Positions 47,252 through 56,716 of a stretch of DNA of 64,000 nt are shown here, one piece after another. Position 1 is the stretch's first letter. Each line of letters begins with the position of its first letter. The notes beneath the pieces were generated by a model. It ran no database searches, was not told the origin of the DNA, and worked only from the letters and a program-made list of their open reading frames with translations. The stretch is from Streptomyces sp. NBC_00178. Its GTDB lineage: Bacteria; Actinomycetota; Actinomycetes; Streptomycetales; Streptomycetaceae. The position numbers and the translations under genes are program-made. Location of the stretch: the NCBI RefSeq assembly GCF_036206005.1, contig NZ_CP108143.1, positions 1,984,001 to 2,048,000 on the forward strand, given 5' to 3'.

Positions 47252-49159
47252 ATGTCCCACCGCTCCCCCGACCTCCGTGACCTCCTGCGGGACGACTCCC
47301 CGCCGTTCGCGCTGCTGCGCAGGCGCACGCCCGGACGGGACCACGACACCGTGGAGATCCTGACCGGCGCGGTGCACGAGGTGGACCGTCTCGCCGACCT
47401 TCCGGTGGGTGAGCTGCCCTCACTCGCGCTGGTCCCCTTCCGCCAGATCGCCGAGCGCGGGTTCGGGGTCCGCGACGACGGCACCCCGCTGGCCGTGCTG
47501 GTCGCCGACGAGGTGCGCGAGCTGCCGCTGGCCGAGGTCCTCGCGCAGCTGCCCGGCCACGGCGTGCGGGTGGAGGCCGGCGGCTTCGACGTCCCCGACG
47601 ACGCGTACGAGGACATCGTCCGGCGGGTCGTCGAGGACGAGATCGGGCAGGGCGAGGGGGCGAACTTCGTCATCCGGCGCACCTTCGGCGGCGAGATCCC
47701 CGGCTTCGGGCGCAGGGACGCCCTGGCGCTGTTCCGGCGGCTGTTGGAGGGCGAGCGCGGGGCGTACTGGACGTTCGTCGTGCACACGGGGAACACCGGG
47801 CGGCCGGGGCTGCGCGGCCGGACGCTGGTCGGCGCCAGCCCGGAGGTGCACGTGCGGATGTCCGGCGGGACGGTGGTGATGAACCCCATCAGCGGGACCT
47901 ACCGCTACCCGGACGAGGGGCCGGCCGCCGAGAGCCTGCTCGCCTTCCTCGGCGACCGCAAGGAGACCGAGGAGCTGTCGATGGTGGTCGACGAGGAACT
48001 CAAGATGATGTGCACCGTCGGCGACATGGGCGGGGTGGTGGTCGGGCCGCGGCTCAAGGAGATGGCCCATCTCGCCCACACCGAGTACGAGCTGCGCGGG
48101 CGTTCCTCGCTGGACGTCCGCGAGGTCCTGAAGGAGACCATGTTCGCGGCGACGGTCACAGGGTCGCCCGTCCAGAACGCCTGCCGAGTCATCGAGCGGT
48201 ACGAGCCCGGGGGCCGCGGGTACTACGCGGGCGCCCTGGCCCTGCTGAGCCGGGAGCCGGGAGGCGCGCAGACCCTCGACTCGCCGATCCTGATCCGCAC
48301 GGCCGACGTCTCGGAGACCGGCCGGCTGAGCGTGCCGGTGGGCGCGACCCTCGTCCGCCACTCCGATCCGGCGGCGGAGGTCGCCGAGACCCGTGCGAAG
48401 GCGGCGGGGGTGCTCGCGGCCCTGGGGGCCGGGCCCGCCCGGCCCGGGGCGGAGGCGGACCGGCCGCGGCTGGCCTCCGACCCCCGGGTCCAGGCCGCGC
48501 TGGACGGGCGGCGCGGCGCTCTCGCCCCGTTCTGGCTCCGGATGCAGGAGCGCACGTCCGAGCTGTCCGGCCATGCCCTGGTGGTGGACGGCGAGGACAC
48601 CTTCACGGCGATGCTCGCCCACCTGCTGCGGTCGTCGGGCCTCACGGTGTCCGTGCACCGCTTCGACGAGCCCGGGCTGCGGGAGGCCGTGCGGGCGCAC
48701 GAGGGACCGGTCGTGCTGGGGCCCGGCCCGGGCGACCCCGGGGACACGGCCGGCCCGAAGATGCGGCTGCTGCGGGAGCTGGCCGCCGGCCTGGTGCGGG
48801 ACCATCGGCACGGGCTGCTGGGTGTCTGCCTCGGGCACGAGCTGATCGCGGCGGAGCTCGGCCTGGAGATCGTGCGCAAGAACGTGCCCCACCAGGGGGC
48901 GCAGACCAGGATCGAACTCTTCGGCAGGCCCGAGACCGTCGGCTTCTACAACAGCTTCACCGCGCGCTGCGACGAAGCCGCGGCGGCGGAGCTGGGCGCC
49001 CACGGCATCGAGGTGAGCCGGGACCCGGCCACCGGTGAGCTGCACGCGCTGCGGGGCAGGGGCTTCGCGTCGGTGCAGTTCCACCCGGAGTCGGTGCTCA
49101 CCCTGCGCGGCGCGACGATCGTGACCGAGCTGCTGGCGGCGCTGCCGGTGCCCGGCTGA
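47252..49159 (+). CDS. Fused anthranilate synthase (TrpE-TrpG type)
   Basis: 635 residues. The N-terminal chorismate-binding domain (about 1-390) has RTFGGEIPGFGRRDAL, MNPISGTYRYP, DEELKMMCTVGD and GRGYYAGALALL. The C-terminal class I glutamine amidotransferase (about 430-635) has the nucleophile in GVCLGHELIAAELG and HPES. The architecture is that of PhzE-like fused enzymes, which make anthranilate or 2-amino-2-deoxyisochorismate. The Trp attenuator argues for tryptophan biosynthesis. ATG at 47252 with GGAAGGAA upstream. Confidence 0.9.
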   Translation: MSHRSPDLRDLLRDDSPPFALLRRRTPGRDHDTVEILTGAVHEVDRLADLPVGELPSLALVPFRQIAERGFGVRDDGTPLAVLVADEVRELPLAEVLAQLPGHGVRVEAGGFDVPDDAYEDIVRRVVEDEIGQGEGANFVIRRTFGGEIPGFGRRDALALFRRLLEGERGAYWTFVVHTGNTGRPGLRGRTLVGASPEVHVRMSGGTVVMNPISGTYRYPDEGPAAESLLAFLGDRKETEELSMVVDEELKMMCTVGDMGGVVVGPRLKEMAHLAHTEYELRGRSSLDVREVLKETMFAATVTGSPVQNACRVIERYEPGGRGYYAGALALLSREPGGAQTLDSPILIRTADVSETGRLSVPVGATLVRHSDPAAEVAETRAKAAGVLAALGAGPARPGAEADRPRLASDPRVQAALDGRRGALAPFWLRMQERTSELSGHALVVDGEDTFTAMLAHLLRSSGLTVSVHRFDEPGLREAVRAHEGPVVLGPGPGDPGDTAGPKMRLLRELAAGLVRDHRHGLLGVCLGHELIAAELGLEIVRKNVPHQGAQTRIELFGRPETVGFYNSFTARCDEAAAAELGAHGIEVSRDPATGELHALRGRGFASVQFHPESVLTLRGATIVTELLAALPVPG

Positions 49160-49166
49160 GGGAGCG

Positions 49167-49199
49167 GGCCGTGCCGGGACGAGGAGTCCGGGCACGGCC
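49167..49199. terminator. Terminator between anthranilate synthase and hydroxyacid dehydrogenase
   Basis: A 14-bp stem with one mismatch (49167-49180 with 49186-49199) fills the gap between convergent stops and overlaps the last base of the minus-strand stop codon. Confidence 0.7.
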
Positions 49200-50194
49200 T
49201 ACCTCGTGGGCACCAGGAAGTTCTCGCTGCCGCGGCCGGCGAGGTAGTCGGCGACGTTGCGCACGGTGGCCTCGATGATCTGGCCCACGGCGTCGCTCGT
49301 GTAGTAGGCCTGGTGCGAGGTCACGATGACGTTCGGGAAGGTGACGAGCCTGGCCAGGGTGTCGTCGTCGACGCCTTCCAGGGACTTGTCGACGTAGAAG
49401 AGCCCCGCCTCGGCCTCGTACACGTCGAGTCCCACGCCGGTGAAGCGGCCCGCCCGCAGCTCGGTGACGAGGGCGCGGGTGTCGACCAGGCCTCCGCGGC
49501 TGGAGTTGACCAGGATCGCGTCGTCCTTCATGGCCGCCAGGGCCGGGGCGCCGATGAGGTGGTGCGTCGCGGGGAGCAGCGGCACGTGGAGGCTGATCAG
49601 GTCGGCCTCGGCGAGCAGCCGCTCCTTGTCGACGTACGTCATGCCGAGGGCGGTGCAGGCGGGGTTCTCCTCGACGTCCCAGCCCAGCAGGTTCATGCCG
49701 AACCCGTGGGCGATCCGGGTGAACGCCTCCCCGATCTTCCCGGTCCCGACGACGCCGGCGGTACGTCCGTGCATGTCCCGGCCGAGGAGTCCGTCGAGCC
49801 TGAAGTCGAAGTCCCGGGTGCGGCCGACCGCGCGGACGATGCGGCGGTTGACGGCCATGGCCAGCGTCCACGCGAACTCGGCGACCGAGTGGGGTGAGTA
49901 GTGGGAGACGCGGGCCACCCGCAGGGAGAGCCGCTCGGCGACCTCCAGGTCGATGTTGTTGAAGCCGGTGGACCGCTGGGCGATCATCCGCGTTCCTCCG
50001 GCCGCCAGCGTCCGCAGGACACCACTGCTGAGGTCGGCGTTGACGCTCGTGGAGACGACCTCGTAGCCGGCCGCGATCGGGGCGGTGTCCTCGGTGAGGA
50101 AGACGTCGAGGCAGCGGACGTCGTGCTGCCCGGCGAAGGCCGCCTCGATGAGCGGCTTCTCGTCGGACTGGACACCGAAGGCCAGGATCTCCAC
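49199..50194 (-). CDS. D-2-hydroxyacid dehydrogenase (D-lactate dehydrogenase-like)
   Basis: 331 residues. The NAD-binding loop is VGTGKIGEAFTRIAHGFG, and catalytic Arg (in MIAQRSTGFNNID), Glu and His (VTSHQAYYTSDA) are placed as in LdhA-type D-lactate dehydrogenases. GLDVYEAEAGLFYVDKS is a typical LdhA segment. It probably interconverts pyruvate and D-lactate; the substrate is inferred. GTG at 50194. It lies 102 nt downstream of pfkA on the same strand. Confidence 0.88.
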   Translation of the reverse strand: MEILAFGVQSDEKPLIEAAFAGQHDVRCLDVFLTEDTAPIAAGYEVVSTSVNADLSSGVLRTLAAGGTRMIAQRSTGFNNIDLEVAERLSLRVARVSHYSPHSVAEFAWTLAMAVNRRIVRAVGRTRDFDFRLDGLLGRDMHGRTAGVVGTGKIGEAFTRIAHGFGMNLLGWDVEENPACTALGMTYVDKERLLAEADLISLHVPLLPATHHLIGAPALAAMKDDAILVNSSRGGLVDTRALVTELRAGRFTGVGLDVYEAEAGLFYVDKSLEGVDDDTLARLVTFPNVIVTSHQAYYTSDAVGQIIEATVRNVADYLAGRGSENFLVPTR

Positions 50195-50296
50195 GACGTC
50201 TCCCGGGTGGGCTGGGGCCAGGTCTCCGCGAATATACGGCGCCCCGCCCCGGCACGCCGCCGGAGCGGAGGGCAGGGCGCGGGCGGCTCGCGCCCC

Positions 50297-51334
50297 TCAG
50301 CCGAAGAAGACCCCCGCCTCCGCGTAGAGGGCGGGGTCGACCGTCTTGAGCCGGGCCGTGGCGTCCGCGATCGGCACCCGCACGATGTCCGTGCCCCGCA
50401 GGGCGACCATGACGCCGAACGCTCCGTCGTGCACCGCGTCGACGGCGTGGAGACCGAAGCGCGTGGCGAGCCAGCGGTCGAAGGAGCTCGGGGTGCCGCC
50501 GCGCTGCACGTGGCCGAGGACGGTGGTCCTCGCTTCCTTGCCGGTGCGGCGCTCGATCTCCTTGGCGAGCCACTCGCCGACGCCGGAGAGCCGTACGTGC
50601 CCGAAGGAGTCGTGGGTGTCGTCCTTGAGGATCATCCGCCCGTGTGCGGGCGCCGCGCCCTCGGCGACGACCACGATCGGCGCGTAGCTGGCCCTGAAGC
50701 GCGAGTCGACCCAGGCGCAGACCTGCTCGATGTCGAAGCGCTGCTCGGGGATGAGGATGACGTTGGCCCCGCCGGCCAGCCCGGAGTGCAGCGCGATCCA
50801 GCCGGCGTGCCGGCCCATCACCTCGACGACGAGGACGCGCATGTGGGACTCGGCCGTGGTGTGGAGGCGGTCGATGGCCTCGGTGGCGATGCCGACGGCG
50901 GTGTCGAAGCCGAAGGTGTAGTCGGTGGCCGAGAGGTCGTTGTCGATGGTCTTGGGTACGCCGACGCGCTTGACGCCGTACTCGTCGGACAGCCTCGCCG
51001 CCACCCCCAGGGTGTCCTCGCCGCCGATGACGATCAGCGAGTCGACCTCGTGCTTGTCGAGGTTCTCCTTGATCCGGCGCACCCCCTGCCCGGCGTGCTC
51101 GGCGTCGAACGGGTTCGTCCGCGAGGAGCCGATGATGGTGCCGCCCCGCGGCAGGATGCCCCGCACCGCGGGTACGGACAGCGGGACGGTCCTGTCCTCC
51201 AGCGGTCCGCGCCAGCCGTCCCGGAAGCCGGTGAAGTCGTAGGCGTACTCCTGCACGCCCTTGCGGACGATGGCGCGGATGACCGCGTTGAGGCCGGGGC
51301 AGTCGCCGCCCCCGGTCAGTACTCCGACCCGCAT
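50297..51334 (-). CDS. pfkA: 6-phosphofructokinase, PPi-type active-site residues
   Basis: 345 residues. It phosphorylates fructose-6-P, the committing glycolytic step. VGVLTGGGDCPGLNAVIRA, GSSRTNPFD, PKTIDNDL and EVMGRHAGWIAL are PFK landmarks. At the phosphoryl-donor site the motif is GGEDT (D107, equivalent to E. coli Gly104) and PKTIDND has K128 (E. coli Gly124). Asp plus Lys at these sites is the pattern of PPi-dependent enzymes such as that of Amycolatopsis, so donor choice should be tested. The ATG at 51334 has GAAGGGAC upstream. Confidence 0.92.
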   Translation of the reverse strand: MRVGVLTGGGDCPGLNAVIRAIVRKGVQEYAYDFTGFRDGWRGPLEDRTVPLSVPAVRGILPRGGTIIGSSRTNPFDAEHAGQGVRRIKENLDKHEVDSLIVIGGEDTLGVAARLSDEYGVKRVGVPKTIDNDLSATDYTFGFDTAVGIATEAIDRLHTTAESHMRVLVVEVMGRHAGWIALHSGLAGGANVILIPEQRFDIEQVCAWVDSRFRASYAPIVVVAEGAAPAHGRMILKDDTHDSFGHVRLSGVGEWLAKEIERRTGKEARTTVLGHVQRGGTPSSFDRWLATRFGLHAVDAVHDGAFGVMVALRGTDIVRVPIADATARLKTVDPALYAEAGVFFG

Positions 51335-51458
51335 GGCAGCGTCCCTTCGCCGAAGTGAGCCCGACACGGGGCCCGTCACGGACCACGCTAAGGGTGACCC
51401 AGGTCACTTCGGGATGGGTGGGACGGTCAATTCCTCGGCATCACAAGGTCGTTGTCGC

Positions 51459-52151
51459 TCATACGTCGTCGAGGCCGGCCTCGATCGCGTAGCGCACCAG
51501 CTCCACCCGGTTGTGCAGCTGGAGCTTGCCCAGGGTGTTCTGGACGTGGTTCTGCACCGTGCGGTGGGAGATGACCAGGCGTTCGGCGATCTGCTTGTAC
51601 GAGAGGCCCTTGGCGACCAGCCGCAGGACCTCGGTCTCCCGCTCGGTGAGCTGCGGGATCTTCGGGGCGTCGGCCGCGACGGGCGCGGGGTCGGAGGCCA
51701 GCCTGCGGTACTCGCCGAGCACGAGTCCGGCCAGGCCCGGCGTGAACACCGGGTCGCCCGCGGCGGTGGCCCGCACGGCATCCGTCAGCTCCTGGGTGCT
51801 GGCCGACTTGAGCAGGTAGCCGGTCGCCCCGGACTTGACCGCCTCCAGCACGTCGGCGTGTTCGCCGCTGGCCGACAGCACCAGGACGCGCAGCCCGGGA
51901 CGGGAGCCGACGAGCTCCTTGCAGACCTGGGCGCCGGGCATCCCCGGCAGGTTCAGGTCGAGCACCAGGACGTCCGGGTTCGCGGCCCCGGCCCGGCGCA
52001 CGGCGCTCGGGCCGTCGCCGGCGGTCGCGACCACGTCGAAACCGGACTCGGTCAGATCGCGGGCGACGGCGTCGCGCCACATGGGATGGTCGTCGACGAC
52101 CATCACCTTGATGGGCCGCTCTCCGGACGCCTGTGTGTCGGTCGTGCTCAT
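51459..52151 (-). CDS. macR: NarL/LuxR-type response regulator, MacR-like
   Basis: 230 residues. The receiver domain carries the acidic pocket VVDDHP, phospho-acceptor D65 in LVLDLNLPG, and K115 in GYLLKS. The C-terminal LuxR helix-turn-helix is [25 protein letters not shown], in part, ending [16 protein letters not shown]. It follows its kinase with an ATGA overlap. In S. coelicolor the pair beside a phosphofructokinase gene is MacRS, which controls membrane-protein genes and actinorhodin; orthology here is by position and type. Confidence 0.9.
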   Translation of the reverse strand: MSTTDTQASGERPIKVMVVDDHPMWRDAVARDLTESGFDVVATAGDGPSAVRRAGAANPDVLVLDLNLPGMPGAQVCKELVGSRPGLRVLVLSASGEHADVLEAVKSGATGYLLKSASTQELTDAVRATAAGDPVFTPGLAGLVLGEYRRLASDPAPVAADAPKIPQLTERETEVLRLVAKGLSYKQIAERLVISHRTVQNHVQNTLGKLQLHNRVELVRYAIEAGLDDV

Positions 52152-53377
52152 CGGGCCGATCCTGCCTTCCCCCGTGGGATCTTCGGAACCTTCAACTCGA
52201 CCTCGGTGCCCTGGCCGGGTACCGAGATCAGCTCTGCTGTGCCGCCCAGGTCGCGCAGCCGTCCGCGGATGGACAGCGCGACACCGAGCCGCCCCTCCCC
52301 CTCCGCCTGGTCGAGCCGGCCCTCGGGGATGCCGGGGCCGTCGTCCCGGACCGTGACGATCACCTCGCCGGGCTCGTCCTCGACCAGGATCCAGGCGCGG
52401 GCGGCCGGGCCCGCGTGGGCCCTGACGTTGTCCAGCGCGGCGCTCACGGCGGCGGCGAGTTCGCGGGCCGCGGCGACGGGGAGCAGCACCGGGGCGCCGG
52501 GCTCCGCGAAGGTGACCCTGGAACCGGCGTGCGCGGCGAGGAGTGCGCGCAGGTCGCCGTCGGCCGCCTCGGGCCCGGCGCCGTCGTGGTCCGCGTCCAC
52601 CCGGCGGACCACCGCTCCTTCGGCGCTGTCCTCGGAGACCCGGGTCGTGGGCACGAGGCCGCTGGACACGAGCGTCCGCAGGGCGACCTCCTGCTCCCCC
52701 GCCATCCGGCCGAGTTCCGCCGCCTCACCGCCCAGCGCCGTGCCACGGCGCTGGACCATGGCCAGGACCTGGAGGACGCTGTCGTGGATGTCGCGGGCGA
52801 GGCGCTCCCGTTCCCGGGTCGCGGCCTCGATCTCCAGGGCGCGGGCGAGGGTCCGCTCGCTGGCGCGGGCGACCTCGACGACGTAGCCGATGGCGATGGA
52901 GGCGACCCACACGAGCAGGACGTTGTGGAACGTGTCCTCGCTGGGCTCCCCGCGCTCGACGATGTTGGCGGCGGCGACGAGGGTGGACGCGAAGGCGGCC
53001 CACCGCCAGCCGCCCTTGAGGGCGAAGGCGAGGACCGAACCGGCGGTCCAGATCGACGGGAGCGTCGGGCCGTCCGTGTGCTGGGCGTCGGCGTCGGCCA
53101 GGGGGGTCAGCAGGATGCCGGCCAGCGCGACGACCAGGTCCAGGCCGAGGAAGCGCTTGGTGCAGCTCGCCGCGTTGGCGACCCTGGGGAGGGTGGCCGC
53201 GGTCCACAGGGCGAGGAACACCAGGAAGGCGAGGGCGACCCAGGGGCGCTCGTACTTCTCGCGGCCGAAGCCGGCGAGGAGCACGGCGTAGACCAGCGTC
53301 AGCACGCGGTAGGCGGTGAGCGCCCGCCACAGCGGCTGCTCGACCGACATCCGTACGACCCGTTCACGACCGGCCAT
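52148..53377 (-). CDS. macS: Sensor histidine kinase, MacS-like
   Basis: 409 residues. Five or six N-terminal membrane helices (about 17-170) lack an obvious sensor domain, so it may detect membrane state. A HisKA_3 dimerisation domain carries H198 in [15 protein letters not shown]. The HATPase domain has LDNVRAHAG and [10 protein letters not shown], with GLGIGLSI-like [15 protein letters not shown] at 53377 region gives [10 protein letters not shown]; a start at MSVEQPLW is possible. It is coupled to the response regulator. Confidence 0.88.
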   Translation of the reverse strand: MAGRERVVRMSVEQPLWRALTAYRVLTLVYAVLLAGFGREKYERPWVALAFLVFLALWTAATLPRVANAASCTKRFLGLDLVVALAGILLTPLADADAQHTDGPTLPSIWTAGSVLAFALKGGWRWAAFASTLVAAANIVERGEPSEDTFHNVLLVWVASIAIGYVVEVARASERTLARALEIEAATRERERLARDIHDSVLQVLAMVQRRGTALGGEAAELGRMAGEQEVALRTLVSSGLVPTTRVSEDSAEGAVVRRVDADHDGAGPEAADGDLRALLAAHAGSRVTFAEPGAPVLLPVAAARELAAAVSAALDNVRAHAGPAARAWILVEDEPGEVIVTVRDDGPGIPEGRLDQAEGEGRLGVALSIRGRLRDLGGTAELISVPGQGTEVELKVPKIPRGKAGSAR

Positions 53378-53433
53378 GTCCCCCGTGTCCCCTCACCCGG
53401 TTCCCCGCCCCGCCCATGCTGCCCGCTGCGGGC

Positions 53434-53455
53434 GGCCGGCGGTGTCCCGCCGGCC
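53434..53455 (-). terminator. Terminator after the acyltransferase gene
   Basis: A perfect 9-bp stem, GGCCGGCGG (53434-53442) with CCGCCGGCC (53447-53455), has a TGTC loop. It lies 6 nt past the stop of the PlsC-like gene and before macS. Confidence 0.6.
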
Positions 53456-53461
53456 GGACCG

Positions 53462-54166
53462 TCACCCGCTCTTCTTCTTCGACTCCTCGGCGATCTGCCG
53501 CTTCGCCGCGGTCGCGTAGATGTCGACGTACTCCTGGCCGGACAGCTTCATGATCTCGTACATGACCTCGTCGGTCACCGACCGGAGGATGAAGCGGTCG
53601 CCGTCCATGCCCTGGTAGCGCGTGAAGTCGAGGGGCTCACCGATCCTGATCCCGGGCCGCATGAGCCTGGGCACCACCTGGCCGGGCGGCTGGATCTTCT
53701 CCGTGTCGATCATCGCCACGGGGATGACGGGGGCACCGGTGGCGAGCGCCACCCTGGCGAGGCCGCCGGGCTTGCCGCGGTAGAGCCGTCCGTCGGGTGA
53801 CCGGGTGCCCTCCGGGTAGATGCCGAAGAGGCCGCCGCTCTCGATGACCTGGATACCCGCCCTGATCGCCGCCTCACCGGCGCCGCGTCCGCCGGAGCGG
53901 TCGACGGGGAGCTGTCCCACGCCCTTGAAGAAGGCGGCGGTGAGCTTGCCCTTCACACCGGGCGCGGTGAAGTACTCGGCCTTCGCGATGAACGTCACCT
54001 TGCGGTCGAGCACGGCGGGCAGGAAGAAGGAGTCGGAGAAGGACAGGTGGTTGCTCGCGAGGATCGCCGGCCCCCGGACGGGGATGTTCTCGAGGCCCTC
54101 CACCCACGGCCTGAAACCGAGCTTCAGGGAGCCGCCGATGGCGAACTTCATCGCGCCGTAGATCAA
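53462..54166 (-). CDS. 1-acyl-sn-glycerol-3-phosphate acyltransferase family (PlsC-like)
   Basis: 234 residues. The catalytic HX4D is H40/D45 in SNHLSFSD, the substrate motif is YPEGTRSPDG, and VDRSGGRGAG and VIPVAMIDTEKI follow. It probably acylates lysophosphatidic acid or a similar glycerolipid acceptor at the membrane; Rv2182c is its positional equivalent. Start is TTG at 54166 with GGGAGGAA upstream; an internal ATG would drop five residues. The tail is Lys/Ser-rich. Confidence 0.92.
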   Translation of the reverse strand: MIYGAMKFAIGGSLKLGFRPWVEGLENIPVRGPAILASNHLSFSDSFFLPAVLDRKVTFIAKAEYFTAPGVKGKLTAAFFKGVGQLPVDRSGGRGAGEAAIRAGIQVIESGGLFGIYPEGTRSPDGRLYRGKPGGLARVALATGAPVIPVAMIDTEKIQPPGQVVPRLMRPGIRIGEPLDFTRYQGMDGDRFILRSVTDEVMYEIMKLSGQEYVDIYATAAKRQIAEESKKKSG

Positions 54167-54393
54167 CTCGTGTTCCTCCCGTGTGCCGTCGTTGAGACCT
54201 TAACCCGTGGGGCCCCCGCCGCCCCCGCCCGGACCTTGCGGCGCACCTCACAGCCGCGGCGGCGTGGTCCGGCGCCCGGGAGCACCGCTCGCGCGGTGAC
54301 GGCCCTGGTCGGTGTCGGTCCGGTCGCGTACGGTGAAGTAATCCTTTCGCACACCCCCCGCACCCCGCCCCTCTTCACGAACAGGAGACCCCG

Positions 54394-55173
54394 GTGCCGG
54401 TCCTCCCTGGAGCCGAGCCGTTCCGCCACGAGGGCGGAGAGGTCGGCGTCCTCCTCTGCCACGGATTCACGGGCTCGCCGCAGTCGCTCCGTCCCTGGGC
54501 GGACCATCTCGCCGAGCGCGGGCTGACCGTGTCGCTCCCCCTGCTGCCGGGACACGGCACGCGCTGGGAGGACATGGCGGTCACGGGCTGGCAGGACTGG
54601 TACGCCGAGGTCGACCGGGAGCTGCGGTCCCTGCGGGAGCGGTGCGAGCGCGTCTTCGTCTTCGGCCTCTCGATGGGCGGCGCCCTCGCGCTGCGCCTCG
54701 CGGCGAAGCACGGCGACGCGGTCGCCGGCCTGGTGCTGGTGAACCCGGCGAACAAGGTGCACGGCCTGTCGGCGTACGCCCTGCCGGTCGCCCGGCACCT
54801 GGTGCGTACGACGAAGGGGCTGGCCGGCGACATCGCGCTGGAGGGCGCCGAGGAGATCGGCTACGACCGGGTGCCGCTGCACGCCGCCCACTCGCTGCGG
54901 GCCTTCTTCCGGCTGGTCGACGCCGGCCTGCCCCAGGTCACCCAGCCGCTGGTGCTGCTGCACAGCCCGCAGGACCACGTCGTGCCGCCCGCGGACTCGG
55001 CCCGGATCCTCAGCAGGGTGTCGTCGAGGGACGTCGAGGAGATCCTGCTGGAACAGAGCTACCACGTCGCGACGTTGGACCACGATGCGGAGCGGATCTT
55101 CGACGAGAGCTACCGGTTCATCGGCCGCCTCGCATCCGTCGCAGGCGAGAAGGGAAGCACGTCCGGTGGCTGA
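54394..55173 (+). CDS. Alpha/beta-hydrolase (Est30/monoacylglycerol-lipase-like)
   Basis: 259 residues. The catalytic triad is S93 in GLSMGG, D194 in SPQDHVVPP and H224 in SYHVATLD. The oxyanion region is LCHGFTGSPQSL. The pattern is closest to carboxylesterase Est30 and bacterial monoacylglycerol lipases. Its place beside a PlsC acyltransferase suggests glycerolipid turnover, by inference. GTG at 54394; divergent from the PlsC gene across 227 nt. Confidence 0.9.
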   Translation: MPVLPGAEPFRHEGGEVGVLLCHGFTGSPQSLRPWADHLAERGLTVSLPLLPGHGTRWEDMAVTGWQDWYAEVDRELRSLRERCERVFVFGLSMGGALALRLAAKHGDAVAGLVLVNPANKVHGLSAYALPVARHLVRTTKGLAGDIALEGAEEIGYDRVPLHAAHSLRAFFRLVDAGLPQVTQPLVLLHSPQDHVVPPADSARILSRVSSRDVEEILLEQSYHVATLDHDAERIFDESYRFIGRLASVAGEKGSTSGG

Positions 55174-55831
55174 GCACGACGCGGAGCGCGCGGGCAGTGA
55201 CGAGGAGCGCGAACCGCGCCCCTCGGAGGGGACGGCCGTCCCCGAGGGCACGGAGGAGGTCCGGCCCCTCGACGAGGCGGCGGCCTGGGAGGCGATCGTC
55301 GCGGGTTACGGCGAGGAGCCGCCGGATCCGCCCGGGGCCAAGCCCTTCAAATCGGTCGAGGACCTGGCCCTGCTGGACGACGGGCAGCTCAACGTCCTGG
55401 ACGGCGGTCCGGAGAACGGCGAGGACGTCGACAAGGGCACCGGCGGGAAGGCTTCCGCGGGCCCTTCGGAGAAGAGGCCGCTCGGGGGTTCCGTCGTCTT
55501 CGCCCCCGGGGTCGCGGGACCGCGTGACTACGAGGTGGCGGAACCGTCGAGCGGTGACACCGACGACGCGGACGGCGACGGCGAGGGTCACTTCGTCCCT
55601 CCGGAGCCGCCGCCCCTGCCCGAGGCGGACGTGACGGCGAAGTTCGCCTGGCTCGCGGTCGTCGGCGGGCCGGTGCTGCTGCTGCTCGCGGTGCTGATGC
55701 AGTGGGAGATGACGTGGTGGCTGACCACGCTCTGCATCGGCGGGTTCCTGGGCGGCTTCGCCACCCTGGTGGCGCGCATGCCGCACGACGACGAGGAGGA
55801 CGACGACCCGGGGCGCGGCGCGGTGGTCTGA
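55166..55831 (+). CDS. Membrane protein with acidic disordered N-terminal region
   Basis: 221 residues. About 150 residues are acidic, Pro/Gly-rich and disordered. Two helices near the C-terminus (about 156-172 and 178-193, LAVVGGPVLLLLAVLMQW) precede a very acidic tail (DDDEEDDDPG-like). No family was recognised beyond an actinobacterial hypothetical (the Rv2183c position). The GTG at 55166 overlaps the hydrolase by 8 nt and has AAGGGAAG upstream, so the two are coupled. Confidence 0.78.
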   Translation: MAEHDAERAGSDEEREPRPSEGTAVPEGTEEVRPLDEAAAWEAIVAGYGEEPPDPPGAKPFKSVEDLALLDDGQLNVLDGGPENGEDVDKGTGGKASAGPSEKRPLGGSVVFAPGVAGPRDYEVAEPSSGDTDDADGDGEGHFVPPEPPPLPEADVTAKFAWLAVVGGPVLLLLAVLMQWEMTWWLTTLCIGGFLGGFATLVARMPHDDEEDDDPGRGAVV

Positions 55832-55880
55832 CGCGCGGGCTCGCCCACGCGGCCGCGCCCGGGGCGGCGGCGCCCCGGGC

Positions 55881-56642
55881 TCATCGGCCCGCGGGCACCC
55901 GGAGGGCGGCCAGTACGGGCAGGTGGTCCGTGGCCGCCCGCAGGTCGGCGGCGGTCACACCGGGGAGGCCGGCGGGGACGCCGCAGCCCAGCACCTCGAT
56001 GCCCTCGGTCGCGAACACGGCGTCGATCCGCTTGCGCGGCGCGTCCGGCGGGAAGGTCAGATCGTCGCCCCACGGCCGTACGGCGCGGCAGTCCTGGAGC
56101 CGCCCGGCCAGCCGGCGGAACGCCTTGCCCTCGGGTACGTCGTTGAGGTCACCGGCCACGATCGCGTGCGGGACCCCCATCGCGTCGATCCGGTCCAGCA
56201 CCATGCCCGCCTGGGCGTGCCGCTCGTCGCTCCGCAGGCTCAGGTGGCAGCTCACGACGCCGAACCGGGTGCCGGCGACGCGCACCACCGCCGTGGCCAG
56301 CCCGCGCCGGTGCTGCCCGGGGGTGAGCGGCAGCAGGATGTCCTCGGTGCGCTCCACCGTGGCGCGCAGCGAGCAGAACAGCATCGGTCCGGCCGCGGTG
56401 GCCCCGCCGCCGAGGATCACCAGGTCCGTCATGGCCGCGAGCCGGGCGGCGGCCTTGCGCCAGCGGAAGAAGCGCGGCGCCTCCTGGACGCACACCAGGT
56501 CGGGGGCGCAGGCGCGGATGACGCGGGCCAGGGCCTCGGTGTCGTCGCGCAGGGAGCGGACGTTGTAGCTGAGCACCCGGACGACGGCCGAACCGTCCGG
56601 CTCGGTACGGGAGTCGGGCAGGGACGTGGGCATCGTGACCAT
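55881..56642 (-). CDS. Endonuclease/exonuclease/phosphatase family protein
   Basis: 253 residues. EEP-fold motifs are RVLSYNVRSL, VCVQEAP, IVAGDLNDVPEG and ATDHLPVLAAL. These proteins hydrolyse phosphodiester bonds in nucleic acids or phospholipids; the substrate cannot be read. ATG at 56642 or three codons later; neither has a good ribosome site. A longer frame reaches into the glucokinase side but has no coding character. Confidence 0.83.
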   Translation of the reverse strand: MVTMPTSLPDSRTEPDGSAVVRVLSYNVRSLRDDTEALARVIRACAPDLVCVQEAPRFFRWRKAAARLAAMTDLVILGGGATAAGPMLFCSLRATVERTEDILLPLTPGQHRRGLATAVVRVAGTRFGVVSCHLSLRSDERHAQAGMVLDRIDAMGVPHAIVAGDLNDVPEGKAFRRLAGRLQDCRAVRPWGDDLTFPPDAPRKRIDAVFATEGIEVLGCGVPAGLPGVTAADLRAATDHLPVLAALRVPAGR

Positions 56643-56716
56643 GGGAGGCACCCTACGACGGACGCCCGCCGCTCCCCGGAGGGCGCGACGGGCGTCGGAC
56701 GTGCCGTGGCGGGTGG

